The position numbers were made by a program, and so were the translations under genes. From Chloroflexota bacterium (GTDB lineage Bacteria > Chloroflexota > Dehalococcoidia > Tepidiformales > Tepidiformaceae): a stretch of DNA of 57,701 nt. Positions 1 through 8,127 of this stretch are shown piece after piece. Every line of letters begins with the position of its first letter. The stretch's first letter is position 1. Below the pieces are notes generated by a model. The model saw only the letters and a list, made by a program, of their open reading frames with translations. It was not told the DNA's origin and searched no databases. Location of the stretch: contig JACPOQ010000091.1 of the NCBI GenBank assembly GCA_016191435.1, positions 1 to 57,701 of the forward strand. Direction: 5' to 3'.

Positions 1-2
1 AC

Positions 3-284
3 CTGGAGCAACGCGCGCACTCCCTCGCCGTCCTCGCAGAGAGATTTCCCTGGCTCGCCCATGGCCTCGCCCATGCCCTCGACCGGATCCCTCCCAAAGA
101 CGCTGACCACCCGGTCCGCGCCAACAATCTGATGGAGCGCGGCTTCCGTGAGCTGCGCCGGCGCACCCGCTCCATGGACGGCTTCGGCTCAGACAGTGGC
201 GCCGCTAACTTTCACACCCTCTGGATGCTCAAGGAGAACGCCCGCTGCAACGGCCGCGATTACCTCACCGAGATCGTGCCGTAA
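3..284 (+). CDS. Transposase, C-terminal part (runs off the window start)
   Basis: An open frame enters from the left edge and ends at a TAA at 282-284, giving about 93 residues. It contains ANNLMERGFRELRRRTR followed by SMDGFGSD and an FHTLWMLKENAR tail. The pattern N-N-x-x-E-R-x-x-R-E-x-R-R-R-T-R is typical of the C-terminal end of Mutator/IS256-like DDE transposases, where the Glu is the last catalytic acid. The N-terminal part lies outside the window, so completeness, terminal repeats and exact IS family cannot be judged. Downstream up to 618 I see no matching terminal inverted repeat. Confidence 0.6.
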   Translation: MEQRAHSLAVLAERFPWLAHGLAHALDRIPPKDADHPVRANNLMERGFRELRRRTRSMDGFGSDSGAANFHTLWMLKENARCNGRDYLTEIVP

Positions 285-618
285 CATGCGCCCTGCTCAG
301 CACGCTTCACCTGGCCTCCCATGAACTAACCGAACGCTACTCGGGTGAACGTTGCCGCGCCTATCCGGGCGGCCCTTGGGCTTCGTCCCGCGCTGCCTGT
401 TCCGCTGCCCGGAGTCCACCGACGGGCCATGCGGCAGTGACGAAGGCGACCCCTCGTAGTAGCTGGACGCCCTCGGGCCATGGGCGGGCCAGTCCCGAAC
501 GGCAAGTTATCCAGCTTCGGCGCCGTTCTGTTGTGAAACGGACAATTGCGAAAGCAGATCGACTTCGCTACCCTCCGCCCACCGCAGGTGCGGGCGCACC
601 ACGCTTCGGGAGGCTGCC
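285..618. other. Intergenic stretch between transposase and next gene
   Basis: About 330 bases without a convincing gene. Open frames on both strands here are low-complexity shadows rich in Arg and Pro. The last 20 bases carry GGGAGG, the ribosome binding site of the gene starting at 619. A promoter or the right end of the insertion element may lie here but I cannot define either. Confidence 0.4.
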
Positions 619-1128
619 ATGCCCACGACCGTGAAGCAACTCCTCGACATGTCGCAGCAGCAACTGGATGACCTCTTTCGCGCGAGCCCGGCCGGGCCCA
701 TCCCCGCGGGCGACGCCGCGGGCACGGCCATCGTGCGTCCCGGCACGGACCTCGCCGACGTCGCCGCACAGGTCGTCAACAAGGTCGCCTGGCAGGGCAA
801 GGTCTTCGACCCTTCGACCAAAACCCTGCGCAACAAGGTCACGCCGCTCGGCGTGCAGGAGATCGCCGCCGAAGTCTATGTGGCGCCCAGCTGGTTCGAC
901 AATCAGGAATGTATCGTCCTCGACTACTCGAAGACGTCCACCGTCGCCCAGGCCGTCCGCGACGAAATCCGCGAGGTGCGGCCGGGGCTCTACCTGGGAA
1001 TCGTATTCATTGGGGAGCACAAGACCATCAACTTCGCGCTCGAATTCGGCGGCGCCGCGCCTCCGGCCGGGCCGTGGCAGCGGTTCACCTCCCGGCTACG
1101 AGGCCTCTTCGGGCGGAAGACCGCATGA
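619..1128 (+). CDS. Uncharacterised soluble protein of the DyP peroxidase locus
   Basis: A 169-residue soluble protein with no signal peptide or membrane segment. The ATG is preceded by GGGAGG at 6-nt spacing. The N-terminal section has a helical stretch (TVKQLLDMSQQQLDDLF, residues 4-20) followed by SPAGPIPAGDAAGTAIV. The central part (about 50-140) is rich in Trp, Phe and Tyr, with WQGKVFDPST and ECIVLDYSKT, and resembles a small beta-sheet binding domain. It lies 28 nt upstream of a membrane-linked protein and then a DyP peroxidase on the same strand. I recognise the general type as a conserved hypothetical found near haem peroxidases but assign no function. A lipocalin-like or ligand-binding fold is only a guess. 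Confidence 0.8.
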   Translation: MPTTVKQLLDMSQQQLDDLFRASPAGPIPAGDAAGTAIVRPGTDLADVAAQVVNKVAWQGKVFDPSTKTLRNKVTPLGVQEIAAEVYVAPSWFDNQECIVLDYSKTSTVAQAVRDEIREVRPGLYLGIVFIGEHKTINFALEFGGAAPPAGPWQRFTSRLRGLFGRKTA

Positions 1129-1156
1129 CGCCCGCCCCATCGGCACGAGCGTTCGC

Positions 1157-2431
1157 ATGACCACGCGACAGGTCGCCATCACGATCATCGCGCCCGTCCC
1201 CGGCGCCTCCGTCGACGCCCTCGAAGCGACGCTCTCGCGCATCGCGCCCGACCCGGCCAACGGGCCGATTCCGTTCGGGAAGCTCGAGGGCGTGCACTTC
1301 GCCCGCCTCGTGCTAATGCCGAACAGTGATGGCGCCGGCTCCGCCTCGCCCCGCTCGCTCGCACTGTTGCTGGATTGCGATGCGCCGCAACGCACGCGCC
1401 TGCGCCAGCTGGTCGGGGCGGCCGGGCCTGGCCTCGACGAGGTCTTCCAGCACTGCGATGGCTACCCGTCGCGGGACGCCCGCACCCCCGAATCCCGGCT
1501 GGCCTACCTCCGCGCCCATGTCGCGCCAACGGCCGCATGCTACGTCAATACCATCGGCCGCACGGTCGCCCAGGTGCGCCAGGAGTCGCTCCTCCGTGAG
1601 GAGATCGAGCAGTTCCTGGACCGCCCGGAGCACGAGTGGCCGGGCAAGTCCGCCAGACAGGCGCGCGCGGCCATCCAGCAGTTCATCCGCGGCCGCGAGG
1701 ACCTGCGGTGGGCACGGAAGCCGGTCCCCGCGCCTGGCCTCCTGTACCGCGCCCGCGAAGCGGCACACTTTGCCGCCGGCGCCCTCTTGCTCTTGGCCTT
1801 CTCTCCGTTCGTGGTTATCGGCGCGCTCCCTTACCTGTTCGTGTTGCGGCAACGCGAACGGTCCGATAGCGCCCGCCGCCTCACACCCAGCGACGCGCAC
1901 ATCGCCGAGCTTGCGGCAGTCGAGGACCTGCTCCCACAGAACCAGTTCACCGCGGTCGGGGACCTCAAGCCGGGGGCCTTCCGCCTGTACACCGCCGTCG
2001 CCGTGCTCTGGCTGGTGAACTTCGGCGCCCGCCACATCTTCAACCATGCGAATCTCGCCGGTGTGAAGACAATTCACGCCGCGCGCTGGGTCTTCCTCGA
2101 TGGCCGGCGCCGCATGGTGTTCGTCAGCAACTACGATGGCAGCCTCGAAAACTACATGGACGACTTCATCGATAAAGTCTCCTGGGGGCTCAACGCCGTC
2201 TTCAGCAACGGTGTCGACTACCCGCGCACGAACTGGCTCATCCGCGATGGTGCAAAGGACGAACAGGCCTTCAAGTCGCACATCCGCTCCCGCCAGGCGC
2301 CCACGCAGGTCTGGTACACGGCCTATGGCCACCTGACCGCCCTCAACATCGAAAACAACGCGCGCATCCGCGCGGGCCTTTCGGGACCGATGGATGAAGC
2401 GGCCGCGGTGGCGTGGCTTCGGCGCCTGTGA
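1157..2431 (+). CDS. Membrane-associated uncharacterised protein upstream of DyP peroxidase
   Basis: 424 residues from the ATG at 1157; the open frame extends further upstream, but the sequence before this Met overlaps the previous gene in another frame and looks like shadow. Residues 1-190 form a soluble domain that begins as a beta strand (VAITIIAPVP). Residues about 203-230 form a hydrophobic hairpin or membrane segment (AAGALLLLAFSPFVVIGALP), with a second weaker one near 277-290. The C-terminal domain has a striking conserved-looking block, SNYDGSLENYMDDFIDKVSW (324-343), followed by NWLIRDGAKDEQAFK. It ends 9 nt before the DyP gene, so co-transcription is very likely. I do not recognise a named enzyme family. 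A role as membrane partner of the peroxidase is inference from context. Confidence 0.8.
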   Translation: MTTRQVAITIIAPVPGASVDALEATLSRIAPDPANGPIPFGKLEGVHFARLVLMPNSDGAGSASPRSLALLLDCDAPQRTRLRQLVGAAGPGLDEVFQHCDGYPSRDARTPESRLAYLRAHVAPTAACYVNTIGRTVAQVRQESLLREEIEQFLDRPEHEWPGKSARQARAAIQQFIRGREDLRWARKPVPAPGLLYRAREAAHFAAGALLLLAFSPFVVIGALPYLFVLRQRERSDSARRLTPSDAHIAELAAVEDLLPQNQFTAVGDLKPGAFRLYTAVAVLWLVNFGARHIFNHANLAGVKTIHAARWVFLDGRRRMVFVSNYDGSLENYMDDFIDKVSWGLNAVFSNGVDYPRTNWLIRDGAKDEQAFKSHIRSRQAPTQVWYTAYGHLTALNIENNARIRAGLSGPMDEAAAVAWLRRL

Positions 2432-2440
2432 TCGGGGAGG

Positions 2441-3850
2441 ATGACAGTGGCAGCAAACCTTGAGCTTTCGGACATCCAGGGCCTCGTCGCCCGCGGCTAC
2501 GGCCGCCTCCGCGCCGCCCGCCTTCTGCTGCTCGTGCTCGGCGAACCGGCTCCGTCCCGCGGCTGGCTGGCCTCGGTCGCCGCGCAGGTCACGACGGCGG
2601 ACGTCGATCCCCGCGATACCGCTATCCACCTCGCCTTCGCCCCCGAGGGGCTCCGCAACCTGGGACTCCCGGAAGCGGTGCTCGCCGGCTTCTCGAACGA
2701 GTTCCGTGAAGGCATGACGACGCCCCACCGCCAGCGCGTGCTCGGCGATTTCGATGCGAATGCGCCCGAGCGCTGGCGCTGGGGCGGGCCAACCACACCC
2801 GCCGTGCACGCCGTGCTGATGCTGTATGGAGCAAGCGCCGCCGAGCTTGAAGCATTGGCAGCCGTCCAGGTCCAGGCGCTCGAAGCAGCCGGGCTCAAAG
2901 TGCTCGCCACGCTCGATGCGACGGACATCGGCGATGTCGAACCCTTCGGTTTTCGCGACGGCATCTCGCAACCATTGCTGGAGGGCCTCGGCAAGGAAGG
3001 CCCCGCGTTTAACGTCGTCCAGCCCGGCGAGTTCGTGCTCGGCTACAAGAACGAATACGGGCTGCTCACCGATCGGCCGCTCGTCCCTGCCGCCACGGAC
3101 GCCGGGCGCATCCTCCCCCGCGATGCCGCCGGCTCCGATGCCCGCGACCTTGGCCGAAACGGCACGTACCTCGTGGTGCGCCAGCTCGAGCAGGACGTGG
3201 CTGGCTTCTGGCGCTGCCTGGACGGCATCACCCGCGCACCCGATGGCACGTCCCGCCCGACCGAACGTACGAAGCTCGCTGCGAAGATGGTCGGCCGCTG
3301 GCCCGGCGGCGCCCCGCTCGCCACCTCGCCCGACCGAGATGACCCCGCCCAGGCCAAATCGAACGATTTCCGCTATCACGCACAGGACGCCGACGGCCTC
3401 GGATGCCCCATCGGCGCCCATGTGCGCCGCACCAACCCCCGCGACTCGCTCGACCCCAACCCGGGCAGCGATGGCTCCATCGCCCTCAACCGCCGGCACC
3501 GCATCCTTCGGCGGGGCCGCGCCTATGGCCCGTACCTCCCCGCCGAGCAGGCGCTCGCCGGCGCCGATGGCGTCGAGCGCGGGCTGCATTTCATCTGCCT
3601 CGCCGCCAACATCGCGCGCCAGTTCGAATTCATCCAGCACACGTGGGCGAACAACCCCAAGTTCGCCGCCCTCTACGACGACGTTGACCCCATCATGGGC
3701 GCGCGCGGCCCGGGGGGCGCCACCTTCAGCATGCCGGCAACCCCCGTGCGCAAGCGCGTGACCGGGCTTCCCTCGTTCGTCACGGTGCGCGGCGGCGGCT
3801 ACTTCTTCCTGCCGGGCATCCGGGCGCTGCGCTACTTGTCCTCGCTTTGA
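2441..3850 (+). CDS. DyP-type haem peroxidase
   Basis: 469 residues, a usual length for the larger DyP classes. The family motif GxxDG is present as GFRDG at 170-174, supplying the distal Asp. A candidate proximal haem His lies in RRHRILRRGRAYG, and the distal Arg in IARQFEFIQHTW. DyP enzymes use hydrogen peroxide to oxidise dyes, phenolics or unknown natural substrates. No Tat or Sec signal is visible, so a cytoplasmic or membrane-partnered location is likely. GGGGAGG directly abuts the ATG at 2441, so the GTG at 2447 (spacing 6) may be the true start. It follows two uncharacterised genes on the same strand, and its end overlaps the convergent small membrane gene by 19 nt. Confidence 0.93.
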   Translation: MTVAANLELSDIQGLVARGYGRLRAARLLLLVLGEPAPSRGWLASVAAQVTTADVDPRDTAIHLAFAPEGLRNLGLPEAVLAGFSNEFREGMTTPHRQRVLGDFDANAPERWRWGGPTTPAVHAVLMLYGASAAELEALAAVQVQALEAAGLKVLATLDATDIGDVEPFGFRDGISQPLLEGLGKEGPAFNVVQPGEFVLGYKNEYGLLTDRPLVPAATDAGRILPRDAAGSDARDLGRNGTYLVVRQLEQDVAGFWRCLDGITRAPDGTSRPTERTKLAAKMVGRWPGGAPLATSPDRDDPAQAKSNDFRYHAQDADGLGCPIGAHVRRTNPRDSLDPNPGSDGSIALNRRHRILRRGRAYGPYLPAEQALAGADGVERGLHFICLAANIARQFEFIQHTWANNPKFAALYDDVDPIMGARGPGGATFSMPATPVRKRVTGLPSFVTVRGGGYFFLPGIRALRYLSSL

Positions 3851-4236
3851 TGCTTGCCCGCGTTCCGTCCCGTCCAAATGATAATTGCGAGCAGTGTGTT
3901 TACGGCCGAGATGGCGACGATCATCGCGCCCGTTTTCGACGCCACCCTGCCCGACTTCGCCGCCAGCGACGCCGCCACGAGGTCCGAAGCGTGCACGATC
4001 GGCGCGACGCGCATCGCATGCGATCGGTCGGGTCCGGCCGGGCGGAGCAGGTCGATCGCCACCAGGATCGTGCGGATGCCGAACATCCGCAGCGCATAGC
4101 GCGCCACCTCCGGCTCCTCCTCCTCATCGTCGAAACGCTTGATGATGAGCTGCGGCGCGAACAGCCCGATGGCCCCGTTTATGAGCCGGATTAGCGCCAA
4201 CAGCACCCGTGCGAGGTCGCGATACTTCCCGGACAT
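3832..4236 (-). CDS. Small membrane protein (3-4 hydrophobic segments)
   Basis: 134 residues starting at the ATG at 4236, which has a perfect GAGGAGG ribosome binding site seven bases upstream. The open frame continues upstream but that part is shadow. Hydrophobic stretches are seen near residues 8-30 (ARVLLALIRLINGAIGLFAP), 48-65 and 100-122 (AMIVAISAVNTLLAIIIW), separated by an acidic patch DDEEEEPE. It resembles small DUF-type integral membrane proteins but I cannot name the family. It is 50 nt downstream of the catalase-like gene on the same strand and probably shares its transcript. The stop lies inside the DyP gene's last codons (tail-to-tail overlap). Confidence 0.75.
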   Translation of the reverse strand: MSGKYRDLARVLLALIRLINGAIGLFAPQLIIKRFDDEEEEPEVARYALRMFGIRTILVAIDLLRPAGPDRSHAMRVAPIVHASDLVAASLAAKSGRVASKTGAMIVAISAVNTLLAIIIWTGRNAGKHQSEDK

Positions 4237-4286
4237 CCTGGCACCTCCTCTGGCGCCGCACTTCTTCCCGGCGCGGCGCCCGATGG

Positions 4287-5501
4287 TTAGTCGAACGCCT
4301 CGTCGCCCGTTGGTTCGATATGCGGCGTCTGGTTCATCTCCTGGCGGAGCTTCGAAAGCTCGGTGTACATGCGCTTGCGCGCGCGGCCCTGATTGCCCAG
4401 CGGCCGGTGCTCCGGGAGGCAATGCCAGGGGTTGTACGAAAGGTTGTGCGCGAAGGCGAGTTGCCTCGGCGAGTCGAACTTCTGCTTCGGGATGCGCAGC
4501 GTCGCCACCGGCACGAACGGCGAAAGCTTCTCTGGCCAGCGCACCGCCGCGTTCTCGATGGGCATGCGGTGCGCATCCGTCTGCACCTGCACCATGATGT
4601 CGAACTCGACGTCGCGCTCGGCCAGCGTCGCGACCATGTTGTCGCGGAGGTAATTGTCGGGCGGCCGCAACGGCAGCCGCGGGATTCGGCTGCGTGGCTT
4701 TGCCTTCGGACGGAAGGAATACATCATCGCTTGCCCCTCGCCGAGCAGGTACGGCACGCAGCTCCAGTACCGCTGTTCGAGCGGGTTCGTTTGCGTCTGG
4801 TTCCACCAGCTCTGCATCAGCAGGTCCAGCAGGTGCGTTTGGCGTGGCCGGAAGAAGTAGAACGCGGGCGTCCCGCGCAGGATCGATGCCTGCAACACCG
4901 TATTCGCCGTGATGTTCGGGGTCACGAACGTCGGCGTGCAGACGCAGATCAGGTCCTGCGTGGCCGCTTCGTCATCGAGCAGCTTCGGTCGGGGCACGCC
5001 CATCATCTTGATCGCGCAGCTCACGAAGCCGACATCGTCGATGTCGCGCGGGCTATCCGGGCCCGGCCCCGAGAACCGCACCCACGCCCGGTACGTCCTC
5101 GGCTCGGCGAAGATGCCCTTGCGCATGTGCGCCGGCACATCGTCGCGGATGATCACTTCGCCGCGCACCACACCATGGGTCTTGGTGTTTCCGCCGCGCT
5201 GGAACTCGCCCGGCTTGTACTGCTGCCGCAAGTAGGCCGCAATGTCACGAATAATCGAGTCGAGCGCCGCCTCTTCCGCCTCTGGATCGATGCGCTCCTC
5301 GGCCAGCGCCATGCCGCGGTCCTCGTTCCGCCGCTGGCGGTTAATCATCGCCTGGATCACCCGCGCCGAAGGTTCGCGCAGGGTGGCGTTCAGCGCTGGC
5401 CGGAAGAACGGCTCGAAGCGGCGTTCGAAGCGCTGCGTCGAGGCCATGGCCGCGTGCAGCAGCTTCTCTGGCCGCGAGGCCGGCCCGAGATTCGAACTCA
5501 T
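4287..5501 (-). CDS. Catalase-like haem protein (y4iL/allene-oxide-synthase-like branch)
   Basis: 404 residues, shorter than true catalases. The distal haem His is seen in KTHGVVRGEVIIRDD (Thr-His pair as in the catalase-related allene oxide synthases), followed by RAWVRFSGPGPDSPRDIDD. The proximal Tyr lies in RKRMYTELSKLRQ, matching the catalase pattern R-x-x-x-Y. Such proteins bind haem and generally act on fatty-acid hydroperoxides or peroxide rather than as efficient catalases. The gene converges on the DyP peroxidase and shares a strand with the small membrane protein downstream. An AAGGG precedes the ATG. The substrate is unknown; with no lipoxygenase visible nearby, a hydroperoxide-metabolising role is inference. 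Confidence 0.85.
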   Translation of the reverse strand: MSSNLGPASRPEKLLHAAMASTQRFERRFEPFFRPALNATLREPSARVIQAMINRQRRNEDRGMALAEERIDPEAEEAALDSIIRDIAAYLRQQYKPGEFQRGGNTKTHGVVRGEVIIRDDVPAHMRKGIFAEPRTYRAWVRFSGPGPDSPRDIDDVGFVSCAIKMMGVPRPKLLDDEAATQDLICVCTPTFVTPNITANTVLQASILRGTPAFYFFRPRQTHLLDLLMQSWWNQTQTNPLEQRYWSCVPYLLGEGQAMMYSFRPKAKPRSRIPRLPLRPPDNYLRDNMVATLAERDVEFDIMVQVQTDAHRMPIENAAVRWPEKLSPFVPVATLRIPKQKFDSPRQLAFAHNLSYNPWHCLPEHRPLGNQGRARKRMYTELSKLRQEMNQTPHIEPTGDEAFD

Positions 5502-5622
5502 GATGCCCTTGCCGGACGCCTGTGCCGTCGAGTCATCGCCGGCGCAGTCTAGCCCGCCGAAGCGTCCGCGGGCCAGTATTCCACAATGGGACAGTCCGCT
5601 CGTACGGGACTTTCCCCAACTG

Positions 5623-6330
5623 CTACGGCACGTACCGCTCCGCGATGAGTATCACGCGGCTGGTGTACTCGCCGCCAACGGCCGCCGGGATGAACGTCCC
5701 GCCGCAACTGATGAGCGTCACCCGCTCCGTGTAGCTGTCGAGCGCCGGGAACACCACCCCGTCCATGTCGAGGTCCGCCAGTGGCACGATGACCACCGAT
5801 TTCACCGTGTACGTGAACACGAGCCCGTTATCGAGCGTCACGTAGAGCGCGTCGCCGATGGCCGCATCGGTGAGGTAGGCGAACGGCCCGTTCCCGTAGC
5901 CGACGTAGTTCACGTGGGCGGAGAACACCGTGTTCATGCCGCCCTCGCCGGGGGCGTGCCGGTTCGGCCGGCCGCTCCCCCACTTCGGATACATCACGAT
6001 GTTCTGCGGCCGGGACGGGTCCTCGAACACCTCCCGCCCGCCGGCGAGGCGCGTGTCCAGGTCCTCGAGTGGCGCGCCGCCGTAAATCCTGGCGGAAGAC
6101 AGGTACAGCGATGCGACCTCGCCGTCGTACACCGGCGGCCGGGGCGTCGGCGCCGGCTCGATCGTGGGCTGCGGGGTGGCCGTGTTCTCCGCGCTCGAAA
6201 CGTTTGGTGCGTACGCACGGTACGGCAGGTCCGGAGCCGCTCCAGGCGCGGCGATGCCCACCGCCGCCCCGGCCAAACCCACTACTCCCACCGCGAGGGC
6301 AATCAACACGGGCAGCCGCATCCTCACCAC
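5623..6330 (-). CDS. Class E/F-like sortase
   Basis: 235 residues. An N-terminal signal-anchor (LPVLIALAVGVVGLAGAAVGIAA) is followed by a Pro/Thr-rich linker (TPQPTIEPAPTPRPPVYDG) and a sortase catalytic domain from about residue 70. The catalytic His lies in TVFSAHVNYVG and the catalytic Cys in VTLISCGG, the TLxTC-type motif, with Arg in YTSRVILIAER. Sortases cleave sorting signals on exported proteins and transfer them to a surface acceptor. The start is one of two GTGs or an ATG within 12 nt; AGGAGG lies just upstream. No protein in the window shows a clear LPxTG-type tail, so the substrate is elsewhere or unusual. It follows the liv operon and a hydrolase remnant on the same strand. Confidence 0.88.
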   Translation of the reverse strand: MVRMRLPVLIALAVGVVGLAGAAVGIAAPGAAPDLPYRAYAPNVSSAENTATPQPTIEPAPTPRPPVYDGEVASLYLSSARIYGGAPLEDLDTRLAGGREVFEDPSRPQNIVMYPKWGSGRPNRHAPGEGGMNTVFSAHVNYVGYGNGPFAYLTDAAIGDALYVTLDNGLVFTYTVKSVVIVPLADLDMDGVVFPALDSYTERVTLISCGGTFIPAAVGGEYTSRVILIAERYVP

Positions 6331-6337
6331 CAGCCTC

Positions 6338-6526
6338 CTATGTCCCCTCGGCCGCGCGCCAGGACGCGTTCAGCACGCCTGCGAGTTGCACGGGTGCGAG
6401 CAGCAGCACATTGTGCCCAATGCTCGCCAGCTCCACGTAGCGTACCGAAGGATTTCGAACGCGCATCGCTTCCGCGACCCGCGGCCGCAATTCATCCGAA
6501 TCGCCGCACGCGCACTTCCTTCGGGC
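6338..6526 (-). pseudogene. 3' remnant of an alpha/beta-hydrolase gene
   Basis: Directly after the livF stop codon, in the same reading frame, about 60 codons read CGDSDELRPRVAEAMRV, then NPSVRYVELASIGHNVLLLA and end at a TAG. This matches the C-terminus of alpha/beta-hydrolases: the G-D-x-D acid loop, then a GH carrying the catalytic His and the usual P-x-x-x-A-x-x-L helix. No nucleophile-elbow part is present because livF occupies that space. It therefore looks like a gene whose 5' part was replaced or deleted. It has no start codon with a ribosome binding site, and the sortase ribosome binding site begins at its stop. Confidence 0.55.
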
Positions 6527-7237
6527 TCATACCTCGCCCAGGTAGGCGCGCCGCACGCTGTCATCCTGTGCCAGCGCGGCCCCCGTGCCCTGGAGCGTTA
6601 TCACTCCGGATTCGATGACGTATGCGCGGTCGGCGATTTCCAGCGCCATCGCAGCGTTCTGCTCGACCAGCAGGATCGTCGCCCCCTCCCGCCGGATCTC
6701 GGCGATAGTCGCGAAAATGGTCTCAACCAGTACCGGCGAAAGCCCCATCGATGGCTCGTCGAGCAGCAGCAACTTCGGTCGCGCCATCAGCGCCCGGCCG
6801 ATCGCGAGCATCTGCTGCTCGCCGCCGGAGAGCGTCCCTCCGAGCTGGTTCTCCCGCTCTTTTAGCCGCGGGAACAGCCGGAACGTGCGATCGAGGTCGG
6901 CGTGGACCTCGCCGTCGTGACGCTGGAACGCGCCGAGCGCCAGGTTCTCCGCGACGGTGAGGCGGCTGAAGATGCCGCGCCCTTCGGGTACCTGCGAAAT
7001 CCCCAGCGAGACGATGTCGTGCGGCTTCATCCCGCTGATCGCCTTCCCGGCGAACGTGATACGCCCCGCCCGCGGCCGGATGAGCCCCGATATCGCCCGG
7101 AGCGTGGTCGATTTGCCCGCGCCATTGGAGCCGATGAGCGTCACCACCTCGCCGGGATCCACTTCCAGGCTGATGCCCTTGATCGCGGTGATGCCGCCGT
7201 AGCCGGCCACCAGCCCCGAAAGGTCAAGCAGTGCCAT
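6527..7237 (-). CDS. livF: Branched-chain amino acid ABC transporter, ATPase LivF
   Basis: 236 residues, the normal LivF length. Walker A is GSNGAGKST near residue 38, the signature is LSGGEQQMLAIGRAL and Walker B is KLLLLDEPSMGLSP, followed by the H-loop region. Together with LivG it energises uptake of branched-chain or other hydrophobic amino acids (or amides and urea in some relatives) through LivHM. The start overlaps the livG end by 14 nt, indicating translational coupling. It is the last gene of the five-gene liv operon; its stop is followed in frame by a hydrolase remnant. Confidence 0.95.
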   Translation of the reverse strand: MALLDLSGLVAGYGGITAIKGISLEVDPGEVVTLIGSNGAGKSTTLRAISGLIRPRAGRITFAGKAISGMKPHDIVSLGISQVPEGRGIFSRLTVAENLALGAFQRHDGEVHADLDRTFRLFPRLKERENQLGGTLSGGEQQMLAIGRALMARPKLLLLDEPSMGLSPVLVETIFATIAEIRREGATILLVEQNAAMALEIADRAYVIESGVITLQGTGAALAQDDSVRRAYLGEV

Positions 7238-8126
7238 GGGAATCCCCGCCGACTGCCCGCGTCCCCAGGTACGCCTCCACCACGCGCCTGTCGCGTTGCA
7301 CCTCGGCCGGCGTGCCCTCCGCGATCTTGCGGCCGTAGTCCAGCACCGTTACCTGTTCGCAGACGCCCATTACCACGCGCATCTGGTGTTCGATGAGGAT
7401 TACCGTGGCGCCGAACTCGTTTCGCACTCGCCGGATGAGCGCGACGACGGCCGCGCTCTCCTGCGGGTTCATGCCGGCCGTTGGCTCATCCAGTAACAGC
7501 AGCCGGGGCCGCGTCGCGAGCGCCCGGGCGATTTCGAGCCGGCGCTGGTCGCCATACGGCATGTTCCGCGCGATCTCGTTCTCGCGATTAATGAGCCCCA
7601 CTGTGCGCAGCAGGTCGCGCGCGAAGCCAACCGCTCGGCGCTCGGAGGCGCGCACGACGGGCGGCCGCGCGACGGCCCCCACGAACTCGCGCACGCTCCC
7701 GTATGCCCCGGCCGGCGCGCCCGGCAGCGCACGCGCGATATCGACGAGCCGGTTCCCGCTCGGGCGCACTGCCGCCGGCGGCGTGGCCCGCACGTCGCCC
7801 ATATGGGTGTGCGCCCCCACGAGCACGTTCTCGAGCGCGGTCATGTTCGAAAACAAGCGGATATTCTGGAACGTCCGCGAGATACCGAGGGCGCTCAGTT
7901 CGTGTGGTTCGAGGCCATCGACCCGCATGTCGCCGAGCCGCAGTTCCCCGCTCGTCGGCCGGTAGAACCCGGTCAAGCAGTTGAAGAGCGTCGTCTTCCC
8001 GGCGCCGTTCGGGCCGATCAGCCCGCGGATCTGGCCCGCGGGCACGTCGATGTCGATGTCGGCGAGTGCGGTCAGGCCCTGGAACCGCATCCCCAGGCCG
8101 ATGGTCTGCAGCCGCGCGCCGTCCAT
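7224..8126 (-). CDS. livG: Branched-chain amino acid ABC transporter, ATPase LivG
   Basis: 300 residues, somewhat longer than usual (about 255-260) because of an insertion around residues 110-165 rich in Ala, Arg and Pro between the Q-loop and the signature. Walker A is GPNGAGKTTLFN, the signature-like segment is MPYGDQRRLEIARAL and Walker B is LLLLDEPTAGMNPQE. The C-terminus has the LivG-type VTVLDYGRKIAEGTP sequence. It lies 1 nt after livM and overlaps livF, in the order livK-H-M-G-F. It pairs with LivF as the ATPase heterodimer at the inner membrane face. Confidence 0.95.
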   Translation of the reverse strand: MDGARLQTIGLGMRFQGLTALADIDIDVPAGQIRGLIGPNGAGKTTLFNCLTGFYRPTSGELRLGDMRVDGLEPHELSALGISRTFQNIRLFSNMTALENVLVGAHTHMGDVRATPPAAVRPSGNRLVDIARALPGAPAGAYGSVREFVGAVARPPVVRASERRAVGFARDLLRTVGLINRENEIARNMPYGDQRRLEIARALATRPRLLLLDEPTAGMNPQESAAVVALIRRVRNEFGATVILIEHQMRVVMGVCEQVTVLDYGRKIAEGTPAEVQRDRRVVEAYLGTRAVGGDSHGTA

Positions 8127-8127
8127 C

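Noticed and set aside
1313..3877. 854-residue minus-strand frame opposite the DyP locus
   Set aside because: Antisense of three real genes in high-GC DNA; composition is typical of a shadow frame.
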